Shown here: piece by piece, positions 1-11,227 of the stretch | How positions within the stretch are numbered: position 1 is the first letter of the stretch | Layout of the letters: each line of letters starts with the position of its first letter | From: Colocasia esculenta | Taxonomy: Eukaryota > Streptophyta > Magnoliopsida > Alismatales > Araceae | DNA length: 64,000 nt | Assembly (NCBI GenBank): GCA_014218235.1 | Contig: CM024753.1 | Location: 174,258,348-174,322,347 of the forward strand | Reading direction: 5' to 3' | Made by a program: the position numbers and the translations under genes | Notes under the pieces: generated by a model | Database searches by the model: none | Told to the model about the DNA's origin: nothing | What the model saw: the letters and a program-made list of their open reading frames with translations, nothing else

Positions 1-470
1 GCTGGGAAATGAATCTCCTAATGAATTGAAGTCTGCCGATCAGCCCTCTAACTTCTCTGATATTCTTAGGAGGAGGCATTTCGATTATTGCTTTGGCCTT
101 GTTGGGATCAATCTCAATCCCCGCTTGCTAACTATGAACCCAAGCAATTTCCCCGAAGAGACTCCAAAGACACACTTCTTGGGGTTCATTTTAAGCTTAT
201 GCTCCTAGACCGTTGGAGAACTGCCCGGAGGACTTCAGCATGGCCATGTCGAGTCTTTGATTTTACCAAGACATCGTCCACATAGACCTCCATGTGCACA
301 TGCATCATGTCATGAAAAATTGCCATCATTGCCCTTTGATATGTTGCTCCTGCGTTCTTCAATCCGAAGGGCATGACGACGTAACAGTAAGTCCCCCAGG
401 GTGTTGTGAAAGAAGTTTTCTCCTGGTCTTCCTCCGCCAGACGGATCTGGTTGTACCCGAGAAACCATCC
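1..470 (-). pseudogene. pol: Reverse transcriptase palm region (Tat element), fragment
   Basis: The minus-strand frame ending near 186 encodes GYNQIRLAEEDQEKTSF, then VMPFGLKNAGATYQRAM and the catalytic YVDD box (codons at 284-273). This is the palm domain that would copy element RNA into cDNA in the virus-like particle. A one-base deletion near 470 separates it from the upstream RT frame, and another near 190 separates it from the following MNPKKC segment. A further break near 90 precedes MPPPKN. The catalytic aspartates are present, but the frame is not continuous, so no functional polymerase is expected from this copy. Confidence 0.85.
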
Positions 471-2650
471 ATGAAAGATAACATTTCGAACCCGGCAGTG
501 TTGTCTACTAGGACATCTATGTGTGGGAGAGGGAAATCGTCCTTTGGGCAAGCACGATTAAGGTCTCGGAAATCTATGCAGATCCTAACCTTACCGTCCT
601 TCTTCATTACGGGGACGATATTAGCTACCCAATGTGGATATAGCACAACCCTGATGAATTTGGCTTTATGCAATTTGTCAATCTCCTCTTTGATCTTGAG
701 TGCTAGCTTGGGATGTAGCCTCCTTAGCTTTTGTTTGACGGCGCTTGCATCGGCTTTTAGGACTAACCGGTGTTCGACCAAAGAGGTGTCGAGTCCCGGC
801 ATGTCCTCGTAGGACCAAGCAAAACCGTCGGAGAATTCTTTAAGGATAGCTACCAACGCATGCTCTTCTTCTTCACTCAAGTTGGCACTGACTAACACTG
901 TCTTCGGGGATTCCTTGGTGCCAAGATTGACTTCCTTAGTAGGTTCGTCTGCAGCCGTGGTGGGCTCGTCGAACCTTTTTGTGCCATCCACATAGGAGCT
1001 CACTGGGTCTTCTTCTTCTTCTGACCCAGATTCTCCTAACCCATCTTTCTCACTGAAATCTAGCAGATAGACTCCTAAACCGTCATCTACAGAATCACCT
1101 TCTTCAAAGTCTGAAACGGTTTCTACTAAGGCAGGTTCCTCAAGAAATTCCGGGACTTGACTCAATTTGGCACACCTCTCGGCCAAGGCCATGACATACC
1201 GGGCAGGAACTTGCCTACCCTTCTCTTTACGAATGCATGGTTGAGAGGGACCAGACTCTCCTAATCCTGACTCTAGACTGGACCCTAAACCTGACTCTAG
1301 ACCTAAATCTAAACTAGGATCTAGACTGCTATGTACAGGACAACTATGTACATGGGAAGTGCTCCCAGAGGGGTGAAAGTCTAACGGGGAGAGCGTCGGC
1401 CCTTGGCCGAGCGGAAGAGATTCCAAAGAGGAAGGGTGCTCAACGGAGATCTCGCACTTCCAACTTTGATAATTGGCGTTTTTTTTTTGGGAATCAAGAC
1501 CCAAAACCATGAGTTGCTGACTCAAGGCGGCCTCTACTGGATGGGCGAGAGATAGAGATGGTGATGGGAGTGGAGTAGATGCGGATGGAAGATTAGAAGG
1601 AGGAGGAGATGAGGGTAGAGATGGTGAAGAGGGGGATTCGGACCCAAAGAGAGAGAGGAGGCCGAAGTCATCACAGACTTCCTCTATTTCTGCCATTTCC
1701 TCCTCTGATTCTTCTTCTTCTTCCTCACTCTCAGAGCAAGGCAGTTCCTCTATCAGTGGCTCTCGGGTTCCCAGCTGGGTGGCCCCTTGGACAAAATGTT
1801 CATCCAAGGTCCAAGTAAGAGGCTGGTAAGGTATGAATGGATCGGGATGGACCGGGTCGGGGTGGAAACCTAGTCCAGCTTTTGGCAGCAACCTCCTAAT
1901 GGCCCGAACGCTCTGGATCTGCCCTTGCCTTTCTTTTCCTAATCCATAGCCATGGACATAGCCGATGTTGGCCATCACTTCCCAACCTTTCCCTTGAGTG
2001 CAGGGAGGTTGCTCAAGCTTCTCATCAGATTGGGGGTGATGGCTCAAATCACAGGGGGAGGGGAAATCGAAGAGAGACATGACTGGCTTCTTCCCCTTAT
2101 CTGGGACGAAAAGATGTGGCATCTGCTCTGAGGTGATAGCATTAAGAGTCTCCAAAGTGGGAATGCTCTTGATCTTGATAATCCGCCCATTATACGGAAA
2201 TTTGAAACATTGATGGGCGGTGGAAGGGATTCCTAGGGTCTGTTCTAGCCAGGGGCGACCCAGGATGGCTTTGTAAGCCGGATCGACATCAAGAACTAAG
2301 AATTCAGTGGTCATGGTAACCGGTCCGACTCCCAGCTTAAGAGCAATCTTGCCTTTGGCAACTCTTTTGGAATTGTCGTAGGCAGCAATGGTAGAGCAAC
2401 TCTTCTCCAGATTATTTTCTCCTAGACCCAACTGTTTGAGGGTCTTCATCGGACAGACATTAATGGATGCCCCGGTGTCAATAAGAGTGGAATCCACCGA
2501 AACCCCATTGAGGTTTATGGTGAGACAGAGAGGAAGCGAACGACATTCGGGGGTGGCAAGATCTTTGTCCGAGAAGGAGATCGAAGGTCCTTGGGTGAGG
2601 GAAAGGATGGCATTGGTGACCCCACTAGGAGGGAGGTCATCGTTAACCAT
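471..2650 (-). pseudogene. pol: Protease, G-patch and start of reverse transcriptase (Tat pol)
   Basis: This 763-codon minus frame starts at 2650. Residues 58-60 are the aspartic protease triad DTG (LIDTGASINV), with the flap-side ILGRPW at about 129-134. Residues 221-262 form a G-patch (MANIGYVHGYGLG...KAGLGF), a glycine-rich RNA-binding module found behind the protease in some plant gypsy groups. A long acidic and Ser/Pro-rich linker follows, then VVLYPHWVANIVPV and the RT core up to SFMDGFSG. The real protein would be part of a Gag-Pol polyprotein. It joins the upstream gag frame by a frameshift near 2660 and leaves frame near 470. Confidence 0.85.
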
Positions 2651-3600
2651 GATTTTCTGAAAAATTGGAAGAGAGTGGATTGATGTGACGGCGACCTCCG
2701 AATCAACTCTAAAATAGACACCCTCGCGGGCGTCTTATCAAGATGTTGGAGAATGTCATATTCGGTGCCAGCCGGGGGCGGAGGAACATTATCCTCCTCA
2801 TCCTGGGAGGGCCGCGGAGGTGGAGGAACGATCCGGTTCCGAAGTGTGACGTGGACGGCCTCCTGAGACTGAGGGCGGATAAGCTGAAGGGGTCTAGTAG
2901 ATGACTCAGAGGCAGAGGGGGTGAGGATGGTAGTGTAGGCATCTTGAGGGGGGCGGATCAACACTAAGGGTCTCTCCTCAAGGATGGCATCCACCGAGGT
3001 GGGAGGTTCCTGGGACTCTACAGTGGGACATGGATACCACTCATCAAATCCCTCTACCCCCCATTGTTGTTCTCTCCTCACGACCCGGGGTTCCGAACAA
3101 GTCATGGTGTGGACATTTTCCTGGGATTTTGAGGAGGAGGGGTTGTTATTTTGGTGATTGGGGAGAGGGTTGCTAAAGATGCCGAGGTCCTTTTTGGTGT
3201 ACCTAGACTTGGCTATGGCCACCTTGACATCCTCCCAATTAATTCTACCCTGGTCATTCATATCATAGACCCAGTCACGGAAGGTAAAGCAATTGGTGAT
3301 GAAATGACCATGGGCTCTATGGTACGGACAATATTTGGAGGTGTCAATCCTCGGGTTGTTATTCTCCCTTTGTGGGGGGAGTTGGATGGCATCACATGAC
3401 ATGAGGGCGAAGAACACGTCCTCAAGAGTCTCTGGGAGGGGAGGATAGTGCGACCTTTTGGGGCCAGGTCGGGTGTAGCCGGAAGAAGGGGGAGGAACAG
3501 CAGAGTACGGCTTGAAGGATGTGACGGGAATTGGTGAGGATTGGAGGGAGGGTTGGACGGAGGGATAGAGGATTTGTTGGGAGGCCTCAAAGGCTGGCTG
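2651..3600 (-). pseudogene. gag: Gag C-terminal (nucleocapsid-like) part, Tat element
   Basis: The frame 3603-2515 continues Gag after a frameshift near 3595. It carries a zinc-knuckle-like motif, C92-x2-H95-x4-H100-x4-C105 (CPYHRAHGHFITNC), in which the second ligand is His rather than the usual Cys. The segment after it (YDMNDQGRINWED) recurs almost unchanged in the second Tat element (YDLNDNGGID). Proline-rich linkers follow, then LQHLDKTPARVSILELI, also shared by both elements. The role is RNA binding and packaging by analogy with retroelement nucleocapsids; this is an inference. Confidence 0.8.
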
Positions 3601-4787
3601 CAAGCATTTACAGACTCATTGACGGTCACCCCTTCGGTGGTAGGTGCCGCGGGAATCTTGCGAGCTTTCGGCTTTCCCTCAAAGAAGTGGGGGAGAGAGG
3701 AGTCTTTGATTTGATTTTCAACTACCCTGGCTCTGTTGTAGAGATGTGAGAAGGAGTGGAACTCACTTAGCATTAAGACAGAGCGGAGCACAGGAGTAGT
3801 GTTAGTAACCAAGAGGGTTATGGCTTGAGACTCCGGGATAGGAATGTCGGCTCTTGAGGCCATGGACCTCCATCGGTTGGCATAGGTTACAAAGTCTTCG
3901 TTCGACTTCATCTTTTCTGCCATCAAGTCGGAAAGTGTGGGGACTTGAGTGGCCATGTAAGAAAAGTGCGAGATGAAACGCTCGGAGACTATGTCAAAAT
4001 TAACAAGGTCGGATGCGGGTAGAGAGGTAAACCACCTCAAAGCTTCCCCTTCCAATGATTGTTGGAAAAGGTGAACTAAGAGGACCCGATCATATAACCA
4101 CCGATGGGAATCCATGGTGAAGCCGGCGAGATGAAATTGGGGGTCGGAGGTCCCATCATACTTGCGGTACTTTGGGGCCTTGAAGTCGGGGGGAAAGTAA
4201 GCGTTGGGGAGCTTGCAGTAGTTTAATAGCGAATGAGGCTTAGAATGGGATAAGGAATCCGCTACAAGCTTCCTAACGAGACCTTCAACTTCTGAAAGGG
4301 GAACAGATTTAGATTGGTTGAGGGGTGCAATTTGGGTAGGTGGCGAATAGGCAGAAGGAGGAGTGGGAATCGGAGCATGCAAAGGAACGGGAGTGACAGG
4401 AGGAATGAAGGCGGAGACAGGAACTCGGGGTGGGGTGATTGGTTTAGGAGTGGGTCTAGATGTGGAGGCATTGAATGGGGATAAAGATGGGGTGGAAGGG
4501 GAGGCAGCTGCCCGGACAGTATGCTTTGAAATCATGGAAATGATATCCTCGGGCGAGTACCGGGACATGAGTCTAGCAAACTCGGGGTCTTCCTGACTGT
4601 CTTGATCATGAGTGGGATTGACCCTTAGACTCACTTCTTCATTATCAGCCTGAGAGGATGATTGGACTGACTCCTCAGGCTGGACATTGGTATTAATCAT
4701 ACCGACCATTTCATTGATATTATCATCATATTCAAAAGCCGGTTTGTTAGCCATGTCAATAGGATCCAACCAAGTGTCCATTAGCAC
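3590..4787 (-). pseudogene. gag: Gag N-terminal and capsid region, Tat element
   Basis: The frame begins at ATG 4787. The first 200 residues are acidic and Pro/Ser-rich. Residues about 205-390 resemble a plant retrotransposon gag capsid: PKYRKYDGTSDPQFHL, LEGEALRWFTSLP, FISHFSYMATQVPTLSDLM and YANRWRSMASRA. Capsid forms the virus-like particle in the cytoplasm. The frame stays open past this point (to 3258), but its sense continues in the neighbouring frame after about 3595, so one small indel separates capsid from nucleocapsid. The start is chosen because it is the first ATG of the open frame. Confidence 0.82.
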
Positions 4788-5746
4788 ACAACCTATGGAT
4801 TTTAGAGTGGTTAAAGTTGATTAACTTTACTGTTTAGACAGAAATGTGGGTTTTTACCAAACAATGTTAGCAATCAACGTCCCCAAAATTTAAAAAAAAA
4901 AAAAAAAATACCAAAGTTGTGTGTTGAGTTAAGTTGATTAGTAAGACCGTCCTCTCAAAGCTCACTCGAATCCCGGTAAATAGGTGACTAGACAAGGTGG
5001 GTAAAGGTCCTCCTGCCCCGTACCGTGAGGGAATCCACGGAATTTAGGGACTTATAGAGTTTTCTTCGGAACCAACCCGATTTACCCGAGCGGGAATCCC
5101 CGAGTAAAAGGTTGTGAACCGAAGAAGGGTGATCCTAGAAATGTGAGGGGAGGCTAGAAAAGAGGAGAAGAAGAACCCCCTGGAGACTGAGGACTGTTAG
5201 TGATAAACAGTAAGCAAACAAGAAATAAAAACAAGGCAAAACAAAACAAAAAACAGAGAAAAACAGGCTTCTGTGAAACTAAACGGCAAGAAAGTTGACG
5301 CCAAGTTTAACAGAAATCAGTAAACGGCAAGATCGACTGACGCTAATAGACAGTAAACGACACACTAGATGGACGCTAAGAAGTATTCAACGGCAGGAAG
5401 ACTGGACGTTTACCTGGGTAGGCGGCAAGATCGCTTGCCGTCTACCTGGATGCACTCAGACCGCAGCAGCACTGTTGGTCCCACCGTGATCGCCAGAGAA
5501 GAGACTGTGGACGTCTCGTTCCGCCTCCGTCCTCGGGTGCCGGCCGGTGTGACCTTCTCCGACGGTGGTTCACGGACGTTCCGCTCCCTCGTTGGCGATG
5601 GAGAATATGCCGGTTAACCTCGTTGACTTCTCGTTTGACCAGGTTGACTGAGGGAAAACAAGGAGAACCGGAAGGGGATGGGAGATGATTGTGATCGCCA
5701 GGGCCTTACCTGTGCCCAAGGAGTTGTGCTGATCACGCCGGAGTAG
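4788..5746 (-). other. Untranslated leader of the Tat element
   Basis: This is the stretch between the inferred primer-binding region and the gag start. It has no long coding frame. It contains a poly(A)/poly(T) run at about 4892-4908, the hairpin at 5023-5040, and a cluster of short CG motifs at about 5285-5460 (GACGCCAAG, CGGCAAGA, GACGCTAA). The region 5733-5744 contains TGATCAG (minus strand), which matches the candidate primer-binding region of the other Tat element; this weakly supports placing the LTR edge near 5747. Confidence 0.5.
5023..5040 (-). promoter_or_regulatory. Conserved leader hairpin CCGTG-loop-CACGG
   Basis: On the minus strand the sequence is CCGTGGATTCCCTCACGG: a 5-bp stem (CCGTG/CACGG) with loop GATTCCCT. 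The identical 18-mer occurs at 43736-43753 in the second Tat element. A paired-substitution version (CCATG/CATGG) occurs in the Tekay LTR at 17461-17478. It lies about 240 nt upstream of the gag ATG. The function is unknown; an RNA role in packaging, translation or dimerisation is only a guess. Confidence 0.6.
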
Positions 5747-6778
5747 TAGCCTCGCGTCGCGGGTGATGGTGAAGCTCCAACTTCTCCTCCTTCAGCCGGC
5801 CAAAGGAAGAGAGCTCCACGGTCTTCTTTGGATCGTTCCTGCCACAGAACAAAACTCTATTAGACCCTAAATAGTGCAGCAAATGCTCAAAACGAAATGT
5901 GGAGGGCCCAAAAGGAGAGTCCCGTACCGGTTGCGGACTTGAGAAAGGGGTGGCCAAGTGTTATGACCACCCTTCTTCCCTCCGTTTTTGGTTGGGAAAC
6001 CCCTTTCTAGGTGTGTAGGAAGGTGCCCTACGTGCCTAGAGTGTGTGGGAAAGAGTGTGTGACGTGCAAATATCTAAGAGAGAAAAGGAAGAAGAGAGGA
6101 AGAGTGGGGGAGGTGATCCTCGTTGCTGGTGATGCTAGCTCGTTGCAGAGGCTCCTTCAGCTCCAGAGAAGCCTCCTTGGACGTCCCAAAGGTTGAGAGG
6201 AAGTAGAGGATGACTTGGTGAAGCTTGGGTGGAATTTTCTCTCTCCTCTCTCAAAGCAACAGCATGTGGACGTCCAGCCTCTCCCCCCTTGTTCAGAGGG
6301 ACCAAGGGGGAGTTATATAGATAGTGAGCTCGGGGGTTGAGAGCATTGGATGCTCAAGTGTGAAGAAACACACTTGCACATGTGGCACTCCATGTGTTTA
6401 AGCTCTAACCAATGGGGAGAGGCCAAATGGGATTTTTACTGGGTCAAAGGACTGCCAAGGTGGCCCATATACCCGTTGGGAACGGCTACATGCGTTGCAT
6501 GGCCGAGACAAGGGCGCTAGTGGGCTATATTCTCGGGTTAGTTGCGCAGACCTGGTAAACGCTCTTGACGTCCAGGGATCAGGCCGCCAACCTCATGCAG
6601 ACGTCCATCGAGGTGGACGCCAAGATGGGTCAGCGTCCAGGGGGATTGACGCCAATAGGTAGTAGGCGGCAGTCGATGCTGCCGTCTACATGGAATCCGA
6701 GGCTAGTCAACACATGGTCAAACGAAGCTTAATGGGCCAAATTGCCTTGCGGGAAATGGGCCAAATCTCGCGTCTACA
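5747..6778 (-). repeat. 5' LTR of the Tat element (right edge firm, left edge approximate)
   Basis: Read on the minus strand, the LTR begins TGTAGACGCGAG at 6778. The other Tat element's LTR appears to end TGTCTACA, giving matching TG/CA terminal inverted repeats. The inner edge near 5747 is inferred by aligning the TGATCAG-containing region with the second Tat element. The U3 part contains a TATA box at 6323-6313 and a cluster of CG motifs at about 6560-6700 (GACGTCC, GACGCCAA, GCGGCAG). The 3' LTR is outside the window, so the edges cannot be confirmed by comparison. Confidence 0.55.
6313..6323 (-). promoter_or_regulatory. TATA box of the Tat LTR
   Basis: The minus strand reads TATCTATATAAC, followed by CTCCCCCTTGG. 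Its position about 460 nt into the LTR fits a U3/R promoter. Transcription would start around 6285 and run leftwards into gag. Confidence 0.5.
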
Positions 6779-7257
6779 CTATAGTCATATCTCATTTATA
6801 TAAGAATATTCAATATTATTAGAGTAATTTCGATCAAATAGTTTAGAGGGAGAGGAACTAACATCTCTCAATTAATAAGCATGTATATACTCAACATGAA
6901 TATTCAAATAAAGAATTAACAACAACTAATCATGTTTAAAAATATTCTAATAATTTTGAACAACTAATCATGCATGTTCAAACAACAATTAATCATGCAT
7001 GTTTCAAAACTCTCTTTTAATAAAGGATTCAACACATGATTTTAAATGATCGGATCATACATAGATTGCTTAAATATAAAGTGCATGAATAAACTTATTA
7101 TAAGATCAAACTAACTAATACAATTTATTGCATGGACTTAAATAAGACAATCTCATAGTCATGAAGCTAATAATGATCCGAAGAAATAATAAAATCATGT
7201 TTAAAATTGCAATAACATCATAATAGCTAAAGCTATCGTCTGGAGGCGGGCCGGAGT
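6779..7257. other. AT-rich spacer, no gene seen
   Basis: This is AT-rich sequence with repeated words such as CAACTAATCATG and AATCATGCATGTTC, but no coding frame, terminal repeat or RNA gene that I can support. It separates the Tat LTR from the GC-rich block. Confidence 0.5.
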
Positions 7258-8058
7258 CATAGCTCGGCGCCGGGGAACATGCCGCATGTGACGTCAGACT
7301 CGTCGAACTGCCAAATATTCATTATGGTGGCGACGAGAGGCTGGGTCACCATTCCCTGCCGGTCCACGTCCAATAATGTGGCTAAGTCGGGCTCGACCAT
7401 GAGGTCCGCTTGGAAACACCACATTAGTCCAGCGTCTTGTAAGATGGTCAAATTCCCGTCGCCGATGAGCCAACGCTCTCATGCTGGCCTGTTCCACCAG
7501 AAATGTGCGTCTGGGCATGGGTGGACCAGTACCCATGTGCTCAGCCAAGCCAACATGTCCACGAAGCGCCACGCCTACACCCTCGCGAATCGCCATGCCT
7601 GTATGCGTGGGATCACCTCTGTGCATATCTGCGTGGCCTGCATGGCTGCAAGGACCACCGCGCCCAGCAGCGCGGCCTGCAAGGCCGCGAGAACCCCCGT
7701 GCCCTCGTGCGCGGCCTGCATGGCTGCGAGGACCACCGCGCCTATTCACCTGACTGCGGGCCCACCCACGCTGGCGCGCCTGGCTGCGGTCTGCATGGCT
7801 TCCCGTGAGGCAGCGGGCGGCACCCCCGCCCGCGTGGACGCAGGCCACGCGGCATGCATGGCCGCGCGCTCACCCAGCATGGCCGCGTGCATCCATATCC
7901 TGCCAGCCCGCGTGGCCGCGGACTGTGCATCTGCGCCACTGGCGCCAGCCCGCGTAGTCGAGGGCTGCGTGGCCGCGGTCGACGCGCCCTCCCGCGTACT
8001 CGCAGACGACGCGCCCGCCTGGGCTGTGGACACGACCACTGACATCACCGCGCCTAGC
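7258..8058 (-). other. GC-rich retroelement-like block, left part (split by the Tekay insertion)
   Basis: The composition changes abruptly to high GC, with diverged internal repeats (units near 7635, 7675 and 7715 each read GCGGCCTGCA(T/A)GG followed by CGCGAG or similar). Both strands have open frames (plus 7279-8121, minus 7848-7294) that translate to Ala/Arg/Pro-rich low-complexity sequence, with no domain I recognise. The right part of the same block ends at a minus-strand initiator-Met primer site and LTR (19097-19470). The block is therefore most simply the interior of a minus-strand LTR element lacking standard gag-pol, possibly a LARD-type derivative. A one-off composition artefact is possible. 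Confidence 0.4.
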
Positions 8059-8063
8059 AGCGC
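8059..8063. repeat. Target-site duplication AGCGC (left) of the Tekay element
   Basis: AGCGC lies immediately before the 5' LTR and is repeated exactly at 18673-18677 after the 3' LTR. This is the 5-bp duplication expected of a gypsy integrase. Confidence 0.92.
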
Positions 8064-9209
8064 TGTAGCAACCTGGATTTCTCCGAAAAAAAATCTAAAT
8101 AGTATTAAAAATTTTGGATAATTGGAAAATAAAATAAAATAAAACTAATTAATTAGAAAATCAAAGAAAAGAGAATTAAATAAAACCCATCAAATGAAAA
8201 TAAGTAATGGGCTTTATTAAATGGACCCATTAGAAATTTGTGGGCCAAGAATGAGATTTATAAAAAGAGAATAATGGGAAAATATCCTAAATTGCAACCT
8301 AATTATTACCTAATTAGAAAAAGGGAAATTCAATACATTAAATAAGCAAATAGAGTTAGATTTGGAATCCTAAACCTACCATAATTGATTGGCCACGAAT
8401 TTGGCTCTCTTCCCAACCCAAACAGGAAGTGGAATGCTTAGAAGGAGGTAGGAAATAGGAAAACTCAGAATTTAATAGGAATTAGACTTAAACTAGGAAA
8501 GGGAATGAGGAGAAGCTTAAATACTTCTCTTAAACTCTCATGGCCGGCCCTAGCTCATGCCAAGAGGTTGCTGGACCAGGAGGAGAGGAGGAGATCTCGT
8601 GGGAGAAAGGAGTTCTCAAGCCCTCAACCCGAGTTCTTCAAGTCTTAACCCTAGAAGAGGAAAATGATCAAAGGTAGGCATTCTCACAAGCATAAGCTAT
8701 AAAATTTTAACTGTAGGTTCTTCCCATCATCATGAGTAATACCCTCGAGTTTCATGATTTATCATCGAGTCAATATTTACTTCTTGATTTTTGAAGTTCT
8801 GCACTTATCTTGACCCCGAACCCTTTTATTAAATCTTGTTCTTCTTCTACACTTAATCTCATGCCACGAAATTTTTACTGGATGATCTGATGCATGATAG
8901 CTTTCTTTTGCCCATGGAAGCCCTAATTTTCATCTACTCTAGTAGGTGAATTAATTATTTTCTCTCACTGATCACTGTTCCATGATCTTCCTGTTCAACT
9001 TGACTGAAGCATGTCGAAACCTTTATAGTTTTCAAGTTCCTATTTATTGCATGTACCCTTGCCTGTCTAGAGTCGTTTAGTTGTGGTTTCGCAATTTTCC
9101 ATGCACTGTGTGAATTGTTCTCAATTTTGAAAGCCTCCTGTGTCAATTTGTTTAAGTTTGGCCCGCAATCCAAGGTCCTGTCTGATCCCTATCATACCCG
9201 GGCACAAAC

Positions 9210-9420
9210 CACCAGAACGCGACGGCCCGATAAGCCACGTTCTGAGGTCTAGTTGTGACAGTCTTCCAGTCACGTTCTGAACAGTCTGTCGCGTTCCTTA
9301 CAGGTCTCTGTCACGTTCTCAGTGCCTGATCAGACAAGCCTGTCGCAATCCTTACAAGATACTGTCGCATTCTGTTCCGACCCCGTCATGATCCTTACAA
9401 CTGTCCATTGTGATCACAAG
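9210..9420 (+). repeat. Cluster of GTCGCGTT-type CG motifs in the Tekay LTR
   Basis: About ten related words recur at roughly 20-30 nt spacing: AACGCGACGG, CCACGTTCTG, GTCACGTTCTG, GTCGCGTTCC, GTCACGTTCTC, GTCGCAATCC, GTCGCATTCTG, GTCATGATCC. The 3' LTR has the same cluster at 16804-17010 with different C/T and G/A states. The role is unknown. Confidence 0.65.
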
Positions 9421-9875
9421 ATTTTTGCAGAAAAATCTTGATTTGCAATGCTCAAATTGCCTAGTGTGCTTATACCCTTTAATCTTAGTTATACCCGCAG
9501 TAAATGCACTTAATATAAATTGAACTTTTATATGTGATTTAAAATATATACACACGACAAATTTCCATCTATGATTTCATGTCACATGGACACACTCGAA
9601 CCATCCAAATGTGGCTTAATTAGCATGAACATGTGACATAATCTATCTGGTAATTTATGCAATTAAATTGCCTTAATTATAAATGAACTTGTCCTCGATT
9701 TTCACGTTGTTTTGAAACACCGATCTCGATGCTCCACTGTTCTAGAACTCCTCTAGAACGTCGAGCACTTGTTTCTATATATACACACTCTCTTGACTTG
9801 GACGAACTCTCTGTCGGATATTCCTTCTGCCAGACTAGTGAGTCTTTATTCAAGGCCTTCGTAAGTCTCCTCTGT

Positions 9876-9893
9876 CCATAGATTCCCACATGG
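9876..9893 (+). promoter_or_regulatory. GATTCCCA-loop hairpin in the 5' LTR
   Basis: CCATA-GATTCCCA-CATGG is the same structure as at 17461-17478, but one stem base is changed (CCATG to CCATA), which weakens it. It is preceded by CGTAAGTCTCC and followed by GAGCCGGTTGTACC, both also present around the copy at 43736. Confidence 0.6.
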
Positions 9894-11030
9894 TCGACGA
9901 GCCGGTTGTACCCTAACACCTATGATACCCCTTTTAGGGATCAATAAGATCCAAACGACTATTAGAAGCTCGCTCTTATATTGAGTCACGCCGTACCTCT
10001 GGACCTGCGCTTAACTTGGCCAGTGGTAGGGTCGTGAATTCCACCTAACTGCCAACACCGAGTGCGCGTGTTGTGCAACTGTTACTATCGCTTGTTTATT
10101 CGACGTGTTACGTGTAATATCCACTAGCTCTCGTCTATACTCTACTCGCTCATCTATTCACATTTACTCTGCTATTTCGTCTATTCAACTAGTGCTCTCA
10201 TCTATTTCTTGGTACTCTATATTGGCCATTGACTGATTGTCTAAAGATAAATAATATAACCAATGCCAGCGCAATGGGGCCCGATCTGGTCTTGGGGAGA
10301 GTGCCTAAAAGTGCCATTTGCCCATAAGATTAAATGATCAGGATGTCGGCATTACATCCAAGTGCCATACTATCTAGATTAATCTAATGACAATAAAAAG
10401 TGCTATATTCTCTCATTGTCTGTTGACAACAAAGTGCTATGCTATACTCGTTGTGCTATTGCTATACTTTGTGCTATTTGTGCTATGGCCATCTTGCTAT
10501 TTTGTGCTATACTCGACTCTCGTGCTATATTTGGAAACCTGTGCTATTCGTTCACGTGCAATCCTACTATCGTTTACCTGACTCTCTCACTCTATCGTTA
10601 GTTACTCTGCCTTTAATGCAGTAACTATTTAAAGCCTGCTTGACTATTGAGATTTAAGTCCTACTGGGCGTTATCGCTCACCCTGCGTTATTTGTCGTTG
10701 TGTTCTCAGGTGAGACCGAGGATGAACCGTACACTCAAGAGGACAGGAATGACCTAGAGTGATGCTATGAGTACCCTAGCGTCCTATTACTATGTTTAGC
10801 ATTGTAGTAGTTAAGTTTGAAGTTTAGTCTTTGCTTTATTTCAATGTAATTAGGCCCTATAGAATGACTCTGATATTAGTTGTAACTAGACATTGGAAAA
10901 GTTATTAATGAGAACGATTTTCTTTAGTATTAATCCTTGTGAAATGGTTTGATGTCTAGTACTTGCCTGCACCCATTTACTTGCAACTGCCTCGCGTTCC
11001 GATATTCCGTGCTGGGGCGTGACAGTTTTG

Positions 11031-11042
11031 TGGTATCAGAGC
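11031..11042 (+). promoter_or_regulatory. Primer-binding site, initiator tRNA-Met
   Basis: TGGTATCAGAGC lies 6 nt after the 5' LTR end. It is the standard complement of the 3' end of plant initiator tRNA-Met used to prime minus-strand cDNA synthesis. Confidence 0.93.
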
Positions 11043-11227
11043 TTAGGTTATTCTTAAGTATAGATGATCTAGGTTGACCAGCCTCGACTAGAGTCAATTA
11101 TCCTACCTATGTGAGTTGTGGTTAGAGCCAAGGGTAACTAGCTAAAATAAACTCACACACACATACGAATTAAACTTCACATTAGTATCATAATAGTAAG
11201 TTATTTTGTAGGAACCAAGCAACAAAG

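Larger units (their letters stand above)
1..6778 (-). mobile_element. Ty3/gypsy Tat-lineage retrotransposon, 5' portion (cut by window edge)
   Basis: On the minus strand the order is LTR (about 6778-5747), leader, gag, protease with G-patch, and reverse transcriptase, which runs off the left edge. RNase H, integrase and the 3' LTR are therefore outside the window. The Tat lineage is inferred from the RT wording (FGLKNAGATYQRAM, YVDD), the G-patch after the protease, and close similarity to the element at 41578-53007, which also carries the second RNase H typical of Tat. At least four single-base frameshifts break gag-pol, but there are few stop codons, so this copy looks younger than the other Tat element. 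It is presumably immobile by itself. Confidence 0.88.
8064..11024 (+). repeat. 5' LTR of the Tekay element (2961 bp)
   Basis: It starts TGTAGCAACC and ends GGGGCGTGACA. The first ~500 nt are AT-rich, followed by a TATA-like TTAAATAC near 8519. A second TATA-like TATATATAC lies at about 9776. The LTR contains the CG-motif cluster at 9210-9420, the hairpin at 9876-9893 and a CT(A/G)-rich stretch of GTGCTAT repeats at 10400-10560. The small reading frames inside it are not convincing genes. Confidence 0.93.

Noticed and set aside
10387..10624. Three overlapping 60-codon frames rich in Cys/Leu/Tyr
   Set aside because: Caused by the GTGCTAT repeats in the Tekay LTR; the same pattern recurs at 18031-18269 in the other LTR.
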